Origin: Opitutaceae bacterium
Lineage (GTDB): Bacteria; Verrucomicrobiota; Verrucomicrobiia; Opitutales; Opitutaceae
Direction: 5' to 3'
Assembly: GCA_017994935.1 (NCBI GenBank)
Contig: JAGOJU010000013.1
Coordinates: 1 to 64,000 of the forward strand
DNA length: 64,000 nt
The notes below the pieces were generated by a model. It was not told the DNA's origin. It saw nothing but the letters and a program-made list of their open reading frames with translations, and did not search any database. Each line of letters opens with the position of its first letter. Position 1 is the first letter of the stretch. Positions 1-8,695 of the stretch are shown here, piece by piece. A program made the translations under genes and the position numbers.

Positions 1-1367
1 AGGCGATTGATGCAGTCTGCCGACAATACACCATCAACCGGAACCAGATCGTGCTTCGCGGCTTCTCCATGGGGGCCTCCGGAACGTGGCATGTCGGTCT
101 GAAGCACCCGGATCGTTTTGCAGCGCTGGGTCCTTATTGCGGCTATGTGGACACTTATCGTTTTTCCGCCTCACCCAATCCGCGTTTCGTTCGTGTGGCC
201 AATCTCCCACCACAGCAGGCGGCCGGTCTTCACCTGAACGATGCTGTGGATTACGCGGCGAATGCAGGTATCGTGCCGGTCGCTGCGGCAATGGGTGAAC
301 TTGATCCGGGGTACGTTAATCACATCTACATGGCCGACGCCTTCGCAGCAGAAGGCCTGCAGCTCGTCAACCTGATCGCTCCAGGCACTGCCCATCAGAT
401 CCACAAGGAAACCCAGGCAGAGCAGTTGCGCCTCATAGCAACTCATGTCGCGTCGCGCACGATCGAGCCACCGCGCACGCTGCGTTTTGTCACATGGTCG
501 CTCAAATATGCCCGATGCTACTGGATCGAATTGAGGTCACTCTCCCGCCACTATGAGCGAGCGGAAATCGCTGCAGGATTCGACAGGGATGGCGTGGTAA
601 GAGTCACAGACCTGAAGAATATCGAGCAGTTTGCGCTCGATCTTTCACGGATGAAGGAACCGCTGACAGGCATTGAAGTGCTTGGACAGCAGGTGCTGAT
701 TCCCAGACAAGACGGTGTCCTCCTGCTTGGGCGTGACGGGAAGGGTTGGCGATGTCTGAATTCGGAGGACGGCGCGATCACCCACACCAAACAACCGGGC
801 TTGCAGGGACCTATTGATGACGCCTTTACCCGTTCGTTTCTCTGCGTGCGGGGTACAGGAAAGCCATGGCATCCTTTGGTCGCCGAATGGGCTGAGGCTT
901 CACTCCGCCGCTTTGCCTGGGAATGGGCCCGTTACATGGGAGGGGATCTGCCGGTCAAAAACGATACTGAGGTGACGCCTCTTGACCTGCGCACACGCCA
1001 CCTTGTGTTGTTCGGCGATCCGGGAAGCAACCTGTGGATCAGGAAGGCACTGCCAGCGCTCCCTGTGAAATGGACCCCCGAAACGATCGAAATTGGGAAT
1101 CGGCGCGTGTCGGCCGAAAACCACGCCCCGGTTCTCATCTGCGCAAGCCCGCTTGAGGGAGCCGAAGGCCATTACGTCGTCGTGAACAGCGGCCATACCT
1201 TTCATGAGGCGGAATTTTCTACCCTGAACTATCTCCTCTATCCGCGTCTTGGAGATTGGGCACTCGTTGAAATGAGGCCGGGCAGCACGACATGGAAACC
1301 ACGGGATGCTGATTTCCCCGAGCACATCCTGGATACGGGCTATTTTGACGAATTCTGGCGGTTGTGA
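1..1367 (+). CDS. Alpha/beta-hydrolase (prolyl oligopeptidase/esterase-like), 5' end outside window
   Basis: The reading frame is open from base 3, so the gene begins upstream of the window; the GTG at 51 is an internal valine, not a start. About 454 residues are visible. The nucleophile elbow is seen as GFSMGASG (G-x-S-x-G) near the visible N-terminus, and a likely catalytic histidine lies in GTAHQIH about 110 residues later. The C-terminal 250 residues are probably a beta-rich accessory domain, as in secreted serine hydrolases of this general class. The exact substrate cannot be told. Its last 28 bases overlap the convergent sialidase gene. Confidence is high for the fold, low for the substrate. 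Confidence 0.72.
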   Translation, partial: AIDAVCRQYTINRNQIVLRGFSMGASGTWHVGLKHPDRFAALGPYCGYVDTYRFSASPNPRFVRVANLPPQQAAGLHLNDAVDYAANAGIVPVAAAMGELDPGYVNHIYMADAFAAEGLQLVNLIAPGTAHQIHKETQAEQLRLIATHVASRTIEPPRTLRFVTWSLKYARCYWIELRSLSRHYERAEIAAGFDRDGVVRVTDLKNIEQFALDLSRMKEPLTGIEVLGQQVLIPRQDGVLLLGRDGKGWRCLNSEDGAITHTKQPGLQGPIDDAFTRSFLCVRGTGKPWHPLVAEWAEASLRRFAWEWARYMGGDLPVKNDTEVTPLDLRTRHLVLFGDPGSNLWIRKALPALPVKWTPETIEIGNRRVSAENHAPVLICASPLEGAEGHYVVVNSGHTFHEAEFSTLNYLLYPRLGDWALVEMRPGSTTWKPRDADFPEHILDTGYFDEFWRL

Positions 1368-2581
1368 ATCCATTGTTGCTTCGCTCCGTCGAGGCCAAGC
1401 CAGTCAAAGGGGATGCGGCGGATTCGGAGGCGGGAGAGGCGGCCGAGGTCCTTGTTGCCGGCGACGTAGGCAAGAAGGGCGGCGTCCTCTGTGAAATGGA
1501 TGGCGGTGTAGCAGAACCAACCGGCGAGGTCGCTTTCGATCACCAAGGGAGTGCCCCATGACCTTGCCTCATCGCTGGAAAAGGAGATCACCAGTGGAGC
1601 GCGTTGATTGGCGGCCTCGGGGACCGGTACCCGGCCTGAATGGTCATTGAAGACCGCCATCAGCAGGTTCGTCCCCGGGACTCGCTTGATGCTCAAGGGC
1701 GAATTCGGCGTCGCAAAGGATGAGCGTTCCGGCGGTCCAAAGGATTTCCCGTCGTCGGTTGACCAGTATTGAAACTGAACGCCGCGGTCCGTGCGTGACC
1801 ACGAATAAATCTCCCGATCCTTCAACTCCACCACGCCCGGCTCCTGAAGCCCGGACCTGCTCGCCACTGGCAGCGCCCACCAGTTGTCCGACTCCTTCCA
1901 ACTGAGCCCTTCGTCATCGGAATAGTACCACAGCGTGAGGCCCCGTGAATCCCAGGAATCCCAATCATCACCGGATCCTTTCAGCCGATGATAGGCCACG
2001 GGAACAAGGATGCGGCCTGATCGCGTCTGGATCACACGGTCGTTGTTGAGTACGAAATAACCGGGCGCATCATGAATGAGCTTCGGCGGCGTCCACGTCT
2101 GCCCCTCGTCACTGCTGGTCGACATGACCACATGGCAGTCCCTCAGACGCGTTTTCTTGACGGCGTGAAAGCGGGCGAGGCGTCCGCTGGCGAGCCTCAG
2201 CAGGGAAACGCTCATGATGTTCCGGCTTTCCCCTGTTTCCACCACAACCCGCGGAGCGCTCCAGGTGCGTCCCTGGTCGTCAGAATGGATCTCCGCAATC
2301 TCCGAACGATCGAAATCCGCAGCACCACCCGAAAACTGGGAGTATTCAAAAAGAATCCGGCCAGACTTGAGGGTGACAAAGCTGCCCTCGGTGTTCCGCG
2401 GGTGATCGGGGGAGGGATCGATGTCATACGGCGCGGGCAATTCCCGCGCACCGTGAACCTCCACAGTGAGCATCATGATCAAGGCGGCAGCGGCAATCCG
2501 CCGTAAATGAAGGCGCCCTTTGGCAGCGCTACCTTGGTCCTGACCGGGTGCGAACAAAGGGGGATGGGGCGGGGCATGCAT
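1340..2581 (-). CDS. Secreted exo-alpha-sialidase / BNR-repeat protein
   Basis: A 413-residue protein with a hydrophobic segment (RRIAAAALIMMLTVEVHGA, about residues 26-45) that looks like a signal peptide, so export is expected. Five Asp-box (BNR) motifs are visible: SDDQGRTW, SSDEGQTW, SDDEGLSW, STDDGKSF and a degenerate SSDEARSW, typical of six-bladed beta-propeller sialidases that release terminal sialic acids. A classical FRIP motif is not seen, so activity on another glycoside is possible. The frame stays open to 2872, but residues before the ATG at 2581 look non-coding and carry no signal sequence, so 2581 was chosen. A TACAAT element lies shortly upstream. The 3' end overlaps the hydrolase gene convergently by 28 bp. 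Confidence 0.8.
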   Translation of the reverse strand: MHAPPHPPLFAPGQDQGSAAKGRLHLRRIAAAALIMMLTVEVHGARELPAPYDIDPSPDHPRNTEGSFVTLKSGRILFEYSQFSGGAADFDRSEIAEIHSDDQGRTWSAPRVVVETGESRNIMSVSLLRLASGRLARFHAVKKTRLRDCHVVMSTSSDEGQTWTPPKLIHDAPGYFVLNNDRVIQTRSGRILVPVAYHRLKGSGDDWDSWDSRGLTLWYYSDDEGLSWKESDNWWALPVASRSGLQEPGVVELKDREIYSWSRTDRGVQFQYWSTDDGKSFGPPERSSFATPNSPLSIKRVPGTNLLMAVFNDHSGRVPVPEAANQRAPLVISFSSDEARSWGTPLVIESDLAGWFCYTAIHFTEDAALLAYVAGNKDLGRLSRLRIRRIPFDWLGLDGAKQQWIHNRQNSSK

Positions 2582-2836
2582 CAGACAAATCTTATTGTAC
2601 CGGTCAGATCGCGAAACTCTCAACAGGTTGTCAAATATTCTGACCAGTACTCCCATCATCCGACCAATGGCGCGTCCAAACATCTCCAGCCACGGATCGA
2701 TTGCCTTCGAGATGAAGGCCACCACGTGCGTTGACCATGTCCCCGGCAAAGTGGGGATTCCGTAGGGGGAAGGACCGCCGCGACACCTCACCGTCCCACA
2801 AGCGACAATCTCCCCTTGACACAATCCCCCACCCTT

Positions 2837-2863
2837 GAGGGGCACGCTTCGTCGTGCCCTGGG
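2837..2863 (+). repeat. REP-like palindrome, copy 1
   Basis: Core GGGGCACGCTTCGTCGTGCC forms a stem-loop (GGCACG/CGTGCC around CTTCGT). The same unit recurs at 2969, 42145, 42253, 45587, 45731 and 45823 in this window, always between or at the edge of genes. Confidence 0.75.
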
Positions 2864-2968
2864 ATCGCCCACCGCATCGCAACGCCGGCCCGTTTGTCAT
2901 CATCTTCATCCCTCTCAAGAGCTCTCGCGTTGTCCCGTGCGATGTGTGATTCACAACGCTGTCCCAGA

Positions 2969-2994
2969 CCGGTCACGACAACGCGTGACCCTCC
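2969..2994 (-). repeat. REP-like palindrome, copy 2 (diverged)
   Basis: Reads CCGGTCACGACAACGCGTGA then CCCTCC, the reverse-oriented form of copy 1 with compensating changes (GGTCACG/CGTGACC still pair). Together with copy 1 it makes an inverted pair about 105 bp apart, like the paired units of bacterial REP elements. Confidence 0.6.
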
Positions 2995-3116
2995 AAGTTG
3001 GGAACAATTCCTGTCGCCCGCCCGGCAAATGCACCGGCTACCATTTCGGTTGATCCGCCGATTTCCATACTTGAATCGCCGTGCCACAATCTGCACGCAT
3101 TGGACCACAGGTTTCC

Positions 3117-4076
3117 ATGTCTCGAATCCTCGTCACTCCACGATCCGTCACTGCCCACGGGCATTCCTCCCTCCGGCGTCTCGAAGCGTGCGGGCATGAG
3201 ATTGTACTCGGACCGAAGGGGCGTCAGCCCTCGGAGGAAGAGTTGATCGAGCTTCTGCCTGGCTGCGCGGGGTATCTTGCAGGGGTCGAACCGGTCAGCG
3301 CGCGGGTGCTTGCGGCGGCGGCTCCTTCGCTCCGCGTGATCAGCCGGAATGGCACGGGGATCGATTCAATCGACCTGACAGCAGCCCGCGCCCTGGGCAT
3401 TGAAGTCCTGACAGCCTCGGGTGCCAATTCGCGGGGTGTTGCGGAACTGACCATCGGGCTGCTGTTCGCTCTTGCGCGGGGGATTGTATCCGGAAACGCC
3501 AGCGTGAAGCGCGGGACGTGGGATCGATCACCTGGCTTCGAGATCGCGGGGCGCACCCTGGGCGTGCTCGGTTATGGGAATGTGGGACGCCAGGTGTCCG
3601 CGTTGGCACTCAGCCTGGGCATGCGCATCATCGTCCACGATCCCGTGCTTCCTCCCGCATTTGCCGGACCTGCCCCGGGCCCCGGCGGTTCCGGACGCGC
3701 GGTCGCTTTTGCACCCATCGAGGAGATCCTCAGCCAGGCTGACGTGCTGACTCTCCACTGCCCTCCCCTGCCCGGAGGGAGGCCCTTGCTGAACAGCACC
3801 ACGCTCGCCTCGATGCGACGCGGTAGTTGCATCATCAATACAGCACGCTTCGACCTGATCGACGCTGCCGCCGTCCTCGATGCGCTGGAAAGCGGATGGA
3901 TTGCGGGCCTGGCGCTCGATGTCTTTTCTCAGGAGCCGCCACCAAGATCCGCCCTGCTTGACCACTGCAAGGTCATCTGCACGCCCCACCTCGGCGGGTT
4001 CACCACCGAAAGCATCGACCGCGCCATGGACGTCGCTGTGGGTAACCTGATCACGGCGCTCGGACCGCCTCCCTGA
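3117..4076 (+). CDS. D-isomer-specific 2-hydroxyacid dehydrogenase (phosphoglycerate dehydrogenase-like)
   Basis: 319 residues, NAD-dependent 2-hydroxyacid/2-ketoacid oxidoreductase fold. The Rossmann fingerprint is GVLGYGNVG (about residue 145). The catalytic residues of the family are recognisable: Arg in ISRNGTGID or NTAR, Glu in DVFSQEP and His in TPHLGG. The usual NTARG is NTARF here, a mild oddity next to the active site. There is no ACT domain, so a true feedback-regulated SerA is less likely than a generic family member. ATG 3117 was chosen over an in-frame GTG at 3081 because homologues start at the MSRILVTPRS strand. Confidence 0.85.
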   Translation: MSRILVTPRSVTAHGHSSLRRLEACGHEIVLGPKGRQPSEEELIELLPGCAGYLAGVEPVSARVLAAAAPSLRVISRNGTGIDSIDLTAARALGIEVLTASGANSRGVAELTIGLLFALARGIVSGNASVKRGTWDRSPGFEIAGRTLGVLGYGNVGRQVSALALSLGMRIIVHDPVLPPAFAGPAPGPGGSGRAVAFAPIEEILSQADVLTLHCPPLPGGRPLLNSTTLASMRRGSCIINTARFDLIDAAAVLDALESGWIAGLALDVFSQEPPPRSALLDHCKVICTPHLGGFTTESIDRAMDVAVGNLITALGPPP

Positions 4077-4167
4077 AGCCACTTCAGCCGAGGCCTTTCG
4101 CGCCAGGCACGTGTTTGTAGTCCCGGTGGTTCACCCTGACATGCTGGTATTGTGCGCGGTGCTTGCT

Positions 4168-4320
4168 TCAGCCAAGCACCGTTTTCCATACCTTCGCAAA
4201 GCCGAGCCCCTCGAAGTCCCCCACGTTGACGGCGGCGAATTCGGTGACGCCGCAGGCACGGAGTGCGAGGGCGGTGCGGGTGTCATAAATGCGACGGTGG
4301 GCAATGTGGGATGAGGACAT
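4168..4320 (-). pseudogene. PIN-domain (VapC-type) toxin, C-terminal remnant
   Basis: The frame reads IYDTRTALALRACGVTEFAA then VNVGDFEGLGFAKVWKTVLG and a stop. This matches the C-terminal third of PIN-domain ribonucleases: the (I/V)xDxxxAxxxxxxGV helix followed by the TxNxxDF acidic-site strand, here NVGDF. Only about 50 residues survive. The upstream catalytic aspartate and glutamate are absent and no antitoxin gene is next to it, so it is read as a decayed vapC. It can be compared with the fragment at 6748 and the intact toxin at 7291. Confidence 0.55.
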
Positions 4321-4528
4321 TTCAGATGGGCCAGTGGCCGCAAAGTGCTTGCCACCCTCATCGAATCAGCTCCGCCGCTCCGTCACGATTTGCGTGGGCA
4401 ACGGAAGCGCGGCAGCGCTTTCGGTTCTTCGACGTTGTTGTCCCAAACGGCCACTCCTATAGCGGAAACACTCCAACCCCATTTACCCATTGTCCTGCTT
4501 CACCCTGCAACCCCGGCTATGGCACGCG

Positions 4529-4879
4529 ATGGAGTGCATTTTCCCCGACGGACACCGGCATTATTCCCCCGTCTGGATTGATCGCGTCGAGCCGCTAAAA
4601 ACCGGCGACGGCCTGCTCGACCTTGGCTTTTACCACGCCAACTACGCTGAGGGCGTGCGCGGCAAAGTTTATCGCCTGCGCATCCTGCACCGCGCCCCCG
4701 GCTACCTTCTGGCTGTTCGCGAGGGCCACGGACCGGCCGCAGACCGACTGACGATCCTGTTCGCCCCCGTCACGCTCGACTGGCTCCGCCAGCACTTTCC
4801 CGAACTCCGCATCGACGACGTCTCCGACCTCGGGAGCCAACTCGATCACAAGACCCACAGGGTGCCGCTCTCGCGATGA
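4529..4879 (+). CDS. Hypothetical protein
   Basis: A 116-residue frame starting MECIFPDGHRHYSPVWIDRV. Third codon positions are strongly GC-rich and composition looks protein-like (alternating hydrophobic strands such as KVYRLRILHRAPGYLLAV, then an amphipathic helix LDWLRQHFPELRIDDVSDL). No family was recognised. The frame is open a little further upstream but no better start or ribosome-binding site was found. It stands alone inside the accessory island. It may be real or the remains of a longer gene. Confidence 0.4.
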   Translation: MECIFPDGHRHYSPVWIDRVEPLKTGDGLLDLGFYHANYAEGVRGKVYRLRILHRAPGYLLAVREGHGPAADRLTILFAPVTLDWLRQHFPELRIDDVSDLGSQLDHKTHRVPLSR

Positions 4880-5388
4880 TTTTTTCCCAGTCGATAGACC
4901 GTTTGTATGGACTGCACTGTCGCTGCAGAAACTGGAAATCCATCCCTTGTCTCTCACGGATGAACACCGAGGAAACTTGTTTCGCATATCCTGCCAAAAG
5001 TGAGCGACAATCCACTCCCTCAAGCACGACAGGCTCTGCTCTCCCTATGAGAGAACATCCGCTGACGCCTTCCATGCAAAGGACCAGTGCCGACGAGACT
5101 TGAGACTTCCACTTGGCCCAGCGGCCCTATCACGGATCGCACCCCGTCGGCGCGAAGGAATGTTTGGGCGGTCGGCAACCCGGGGGACCACCCTTTGAAT
5201 ACTCCCCGTTGCGCTGCGCTGAGGTATCGTGCGCTGTTGGCCCCGACCATATCTTCCTGACCCGGTTGTGATTCTGTGGTCAATGACCTGGAAATGAAAT
5301 GGTTATTTTAAGTCACTTTTGGATGGCAAATTATCCATTTAATAGCTGTTTAACAATGTGATATGAAAATCATTGATCTGGAAATGAA
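4880..5388. other. Intergenic, AT-rich toward the Fic gene
   Basis: About 500 bp without a convincing gene. The final 120 bp is markedly AT-rich and contains a 25-bp near-perfect direct repeat (5281-5305 and 5371-5395), so the promoter or control region of the Fic gene is probably here. Confidence 0.5.
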
Positions 5389-5395
5389 ATGGTTT
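5281..5395 (+). repeat. Two direct repeats exactly 90 bp apart upstream of the Fic gene
   Basis: CTGGAAATGAAATGGTT occurs at 5289 and again at 5379, inside 25-bp units that differ at few positions. The second copy contains the proposed Fic start codon (5389). Each copy also holds an ATGAAATGG that opens a very short frame of 5 or 8 codons in another phase. Confidence 0.65.
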
Positions 5396-6606
5396 TTATT
5401 TCCGCCATGACGCGGCTCTATCACCCACCTGCAAACTGGCTGGCCTACGACCGGATGGCGGTGTTGGAGGATCTCATGCTGGCCAAGGCGGCCATGCTGG
5501 CACTGACACAGATGCCCTACCAACGGAGTTGGGCGGATGAGCTGCAAAAAATCCAGCTCAAGCGGGAAGTGGCCGGCACCTCACGCATCGAAGGGGCGGA
5601 ATTCACCGACAAGGAACTCGACGCGGCAATCCGGGAGACGCCGGAACAACTGGAGACTCGCTCCCAAAGACAGGCCTCCGGCGCGGTGGCGTGTTACCGC
5701 TGGATCGCCACCTTGGAGAACGATCGACCGGTGGATGAGCGCATGATCATGGATGTGCACCGCCGCATGGTGACGGGCTGTGATGACGACCACTGCCCGC
5801 CCGGGCAGATGCGCCAGCGGGACCAAAACGTGACCTTCGGGGCGCCGCGACATCGCGGGGCCGAAGGCGGTGAGGAATGCGCCGCCGCCATGAGCGGGCT
5901 GGTGCGGGCCTCGCAGACGGCCTTTCGGGATCAAGACCCTCTCATCCAGGCGCTCGCGCTGCACTATCACTTCGCGGCGATCCATCCTTTTCTCGACGGC
6001 AATGGCCGCACGGCCCGCGCGCTGGAGGCGATCATGCTCCAGCGTACCGGCCTGCGTGACACGCTCTTCATCGCCATGTCGAATTACTACTATGAGAACA
6101 AGGTGGGCTATCTGAACGCGCTGAATGCCACAGGGGAGGCCCGGCATGACCTGACGACGTTCTTGAAGTTCGGTCTGCGCGGTGTCCAGACACAGTGCCA
6201 GCGTCTCTTTGCTGAAATCCGCCAGCAAATCGCCATCGCGCTCTACCGAAACACCATGAGGGATCTTTTTGGCCGCCTCAAATCCAAGCGGAAACGTGTG
6301 ATGTCTGCCCGGCACATCCAACTGCTGAACCTGCTGCTGGACGAACAAGAAATGAAACTCACCCGGCTGACGGAGCGGACACGGCATCTCTACATGGTGA
6401 AGAACCCCTACAAGGCGCTGGTGCGAGACCTGAGCTACCTGATCCAATTGCGTGCAATCACCGCGAAGAGGCTGCCCGCACCAGACGAGAACGAGTTCCT
6501 CATCAGCATCCAGCTCAACTGGCCCACGGAGATCACGGAAACCGAGTTTTTCAGACGGGTAAGAGCGATGCCGAAGGGCAAAGTATTTGGCTTTCTGTCT
6601 ATGTAG
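5389..6606 (+). CDS. Fic-domain protein (AMP-transferase family)
   Basis: 405 residues. The Fic active-site loop is complete: HPFLDGNGR (about residues 199-207), with catalytic His and the nucleotide-binding Gly-Asn-Gly-Arg. Such enzymes transfer AMP or another nucleotide part to a hydroxyl side chain of a target protein. An N-terminal TSRIEG fits the (S/T)xxxE(G/N) inhibitory helix, so this is a self-inhibited class II Fic and needs no separate antitoxin. The C-terminal 120 residues look like a winged-helix region (LLNLLLDEQEMKLTRL and following), suggesting DNA binding or autoregulation. ATG 5389 has a weak GGA six bases upstream; ATG 5407 is an alternative. Next to a toxin-antitoxin module. 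Confidence 0.9.
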   Translation: MVFISAMTRLYHPPANWLAYDRMAVLEDLMLAKAAMLALTQMPYQRSWADELQKIQLKREVAGTSRIEGAEFTDKELDAAIRETPEQLETRSQRQASGAVACYRWIATLENDRPVDERMIMDVHRRMVTGCDDDHCPPGQMRQRDQNVTFGAPRHRGAEGGEECAAAMSGLVRASQTAFRDQDPLIQALALHYHFAAIHPFLDGNGRTARALEAIMLQRTGLRDTLFIAMSNYYYENKVGYLNALNATGEARHDLTTFLKFGLRGVQTQCQRLFAEIRQQIAIALYRNTMRDLFGRLKSKRKRVMSARHIQLLNLLLDEQEMKLTRLTERTRHLYMVKNPYKALVRDLSYLIQLRAITAKRLPAPDENEFLISIQLNWPTEITETEFFRRVRAMPKGKVFGFLSM

Positions 6607-7025
6607 GCGTCCAATTCTTGCAGGGCATGATCTCCAACCCGTGCATAAGACGCCCCCGGTTCGACGATACGGTGCTTCGCAGATCCTGAAGGAGCTGTTC
6701 CATTTCTGCCATTGGCTGGCCTACTCCCGCGCGCGCGGTGCCAGGCCGGCGCTTTCGCCGCGGCGTTCGGAAAAAGCAGGAATGACGAACTCGTCACTGC
6801 GGACAACGAATTCAAGCGGCTGGGATGGGAGATCAGAATCCACTGGTTGAAATGAGGCAAAACCCAGGTGACTTCAGGCACTGCCCAACGGGCAGGCCAA
6901 GAGCGCTGGCAAGGCTTGGGTGTCTGATGCCATTATCCGGCCTTCAATTGAGTATCAGAGTAAGTCAGGTTAATCCGACAATCATCCTATTGACGGAGTT
7001 ATCACTATCAGTCATACCAAATCTG
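6607..7025. other. Intergenic region holding a toxin remnant
   Basis: About 420 bp. Apart from the PIN fragment at 6748-6855 nothing coding was identified. The last 60 bases before the antitoxin gene are AT-rich, with a TTGACG at 6990 as a possible -35 element. Confidence 0.45.
6748..6855 (+). pseudogene. PIN-domain (VapC-type) toxin, C-terminal remnant
   Basis: The frame reads GAFAAAFGKSRNDELVTADN then EFKRLGWEIRIHWLK and stop. The intact toxin ending at 7692 finishes LADAFAAALAKERRAELVTG then DPESRALEKEIKINWLK, so the two are clearly homologous over 35 residues. The upstream part cannot be found in any frame. It lies only 170 bp before the intact antitoxin, as expected after partial duplication or after a deletion in a tandem array of such modules. 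Confidence 0.6.
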
Positions 7026-7301
7026 ATGAGTGTGATTGAAAAGACTGAGACAGCCCGGTTCACCACCAAGGGGCAGGTCGTCATTCCGCTGAGGTTGCGG
7101 AAACAATTTGAGATCGAAGACGGGACAAAGGTTGTGGTGCAGGCGACCCCCGATGGGATTCTGCTGAAACCGGTAACCGCCGCGCTCATCAAGCGCGGCA
7201 GGGGTATCGTCAAACGCAGGCCGGGCGGCAAGTCGCTGGCCGAGGACTGGGTCGAGCACAGGAAGCAGGAGCGGGAGCTTGAGGAGCGCCATGCCCGCTA
7301 G
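7026..7301 (+). CDS. AbrB/MazE-family antitoxin
   Basis: 91 residues. The N-terminal swapped-hairpin DNA-binding domain is typical of the AbrB/SpoVT family: ARFTTKGQVVIPLRLRKQF (about residues 9-27) followed by GTKVVVQATPDGILLKPV. The C-terminal tail, rich in Lys, Arg and Glu, would bind and neutralise the toxin encoded next. It should bind its own promoter and repress the pair. ATG 7026 was chosen because the domain begins directly after it. Its last 11 bases overlap the toxin gene. Confidence 0.85.
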   Translation: MSVIEKTETARFTTKGQVVIPLRLRKQFEIEDGTKVVVQATPDGILLKPVTAALIKRGRGIVKRRPGGKSLAEDWVEHRKQERELEERHAR

Positions 7302-7692
7302 GGTGCTGGACAGTTTCGCGCTACTCGCCTACTTCCGCGACGAACCGGGCGCGGAGGCGCTGGAGCACCTGCTTGTGGCCGCGGGCAGGAAGGACAGCCC
7401 GCTCCACATGAGCGACGTCAACTACGCCGAGGTCAAATACTCCATCTTGAAGAAGGACGGTGCGGATGCCTGGGCGGAAGCCGCAAAGGTCCTTCAAGGC
7501 CTTCCGATCGACTTTCACCCCACGAGCCGCGCCCTGGCCGATTCAGCCGCAGATTTCAAATCGCGCTTCAAGATCAGCCTGGCTGACGCCTTCGCCGCCG
7601 CGCTGGCAAAGGAAAGAAGGGCGGAACTGGTCACTGGCGACCCGGAATCCAGGGCGCTTGAAAAGGAAATCAAAATCAACTGGCTGAAATGA
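7291..7692 (+). CDS. vapC: PIN-domain ribonuclease toxin (VapC-like)
   Basis: 133 residues. PIN-fold acidic residues are visible: Asp in VLDSFALLAYF (residue 5), Glu in DVNYAEVKYSIL, and Asp in ISLADAFAAALA and VTGDPE. These Mg-dependent nucleases cut tRNA, rRNA or mRNA and stop growth when released from antitoxin. ATG 7291 lies inside the antitoxin gene, preceded by GAGGAG at 7281, one of the few good Shine-Dalgarno sequences in the window, so translational coupling is likely. The presence of two related fragments nearby shows this family has been multiplied and lost here. Confidence 0.85.
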   Translation: MPARVLDSFALLAYFRDEPGAEALEHLLVAAGRKDSPLHMSDVNYAEVKYSILKKDGADAWAEAAKVLQGLPIDFHPTSRALADSAADFKSRFKISLADAFAAALAKERRAELVTGDPESRALEKEIKINWLK

Positions 7693-7821
7693 CGATGACC
7701 CCACAATGGCACTTCAACACCCGCCGTCCGTGCGACCGCATGCGCAGGCTGAGGGTTAGCCTTCGGCACGTCCCGTGATGAAAGCCGCCGGGCAAGAATT
7801 GAATTGAGCTCACCGTTGACG

Positions 7822-8586
7822 ATGCGAGCCGAACGCAGAAACTGGACGCGAAAGGAACACATTCTCGCGTTCAATCTCTACTGCAAAATTCCTTTTGGCA
7901 GGCAGCACAGCCGAGCGCCCGAAGTTGTCGACCTTGCCAAGCTACTTGGACGCTCCGCCAACTCTGTAGCACTCAAACTCAATAACTTTTCGAGGAATGA
8001 TCCGGAACTGAAGGCGCGCGGTATAAAGGGCATGTCTCACGGCGCAAAAGGCGAGATCGAGGTCTGGCGGGACTTCGAAAATAGTCCTGAGATACTGGCG
8101 TTTGAAAGCGAACGTCTGTTCGCGAAACTTTCAGGACGCCGGCTGGAAGACATCGCCGAAATCGACGTAGACGAGTTGCCGAAGGAAGGACTCGAACGCG
8201 AGCATCTGGTGCGCGTGCGGGTGAACCAACATTTCTTTCGATCCGCTGTTCTCGCAGCATACGACTACAAATGCTGCGTGACGGGACTTGGGGTTCCCGA
8301 ACTACTCGTTGCCAGCCATATTGTTCCCTGGGCGAAAGATCCGAAACAAAGAATGAACCCCCGAAACGGACTTTGCTTGAACGCGCTCCACGACCGAGCT
8401 TTTGACCGTCGCTTGATGTATTTGGACAATGACCTAAGAGTCCATTTTCGCCCTGAAATTCTAAGCAAGAAGAACTGCTCTGGGATGGATTGGCTTCTCA
8501 ACTACGAAGATTGCCAGATTTGCATTCCACAAAAGTTCAAACCCGACCTTGCCTTGATTGAAGCTCACGCGAAGGCATGCCGCTGA
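7822..8586 (+). CDS. HNH endonuclease domain protein
   Basis: 254 residues. The C-terminal half carries an HNH nuclease core: YDYKCCVTG, then ASHIVPWAKD (first His), NPRNGLCLNALHDRAFD (Asn and His of the metal site). The N-terminal half starts with WTRKEHILAFNLYCKIPFG and a helix with SANSVALKLNNF, a likely DNA- or helix-binding module often paired with this HNH type in restriction-like proteins. No methyltransferase gene is adjacent. ATG 7822 is preferred over the TTG at 7804. With Fic and VapC it makes an accessory, possibly defensive, island. Confidence 0.8.
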   Translation: MRAERRNWTRKEHILAFNLYCKIPFGRQHSRAPEVVDLAKLLGRSANSVALKLNNFSRNDPELKARGIKGMSHGAKGEIEVWRDFENSPEILAFESERLFAKLSGRRLEDIAEIDVDELPKEGLEREHLVRVRVNQHFFRSAVLAAYDYKCCVTGLGVPELLVASHIVPWAKDPKQRMNPRNGLCLNALHDRAFDRRLMYLDNDLRVHFRPEILSKKNCSGMDWLLNYEDCQICIPQKFKPDLALIEAHAKACR

Positions 8587-8695
8587 TATGGTTGATCGAT
8601 GGGTTCGCAATGGAGGCATTCCTTCGGAACTCGTGTCTGTTTATACCGTCGCATGTCAGGCGCTGGGCCGACGCGCAATCCCTCCCTCCCGGCGA

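Larger units (their letters stand above)
2582..3116. other. Intergenic region with a divergent pair of REP-like palindromes
   Basis: About 530 bp between the divergent sialidase and dehydrogenase genes. It holds two oppositely oriented copies of a short palindromic repeat (2837-2863 and 2969-2994). Both promoters should lie here. No convincing gene is visible on either strand. Confidence 0.6.

Noticed and set aside
2581..2660. Sigma-70 promoter of the sialidase (TTGACA with TACAAT)
   Set aside because: The spacer is about 29 bases, far too long; only the TACAAT may be meaningful.
2582..2872. Sialidase starting at 2872 with 97 extra residues
   Set aside because: The extension lacks a signal peptide and family similarity; the real signal peptide follows the ATG at 2581.
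5581..6447. 288-codon minus-strand frame inside the Fic gene
   Set aside because: Antisense to the conserved HPFLDGNGR gene.
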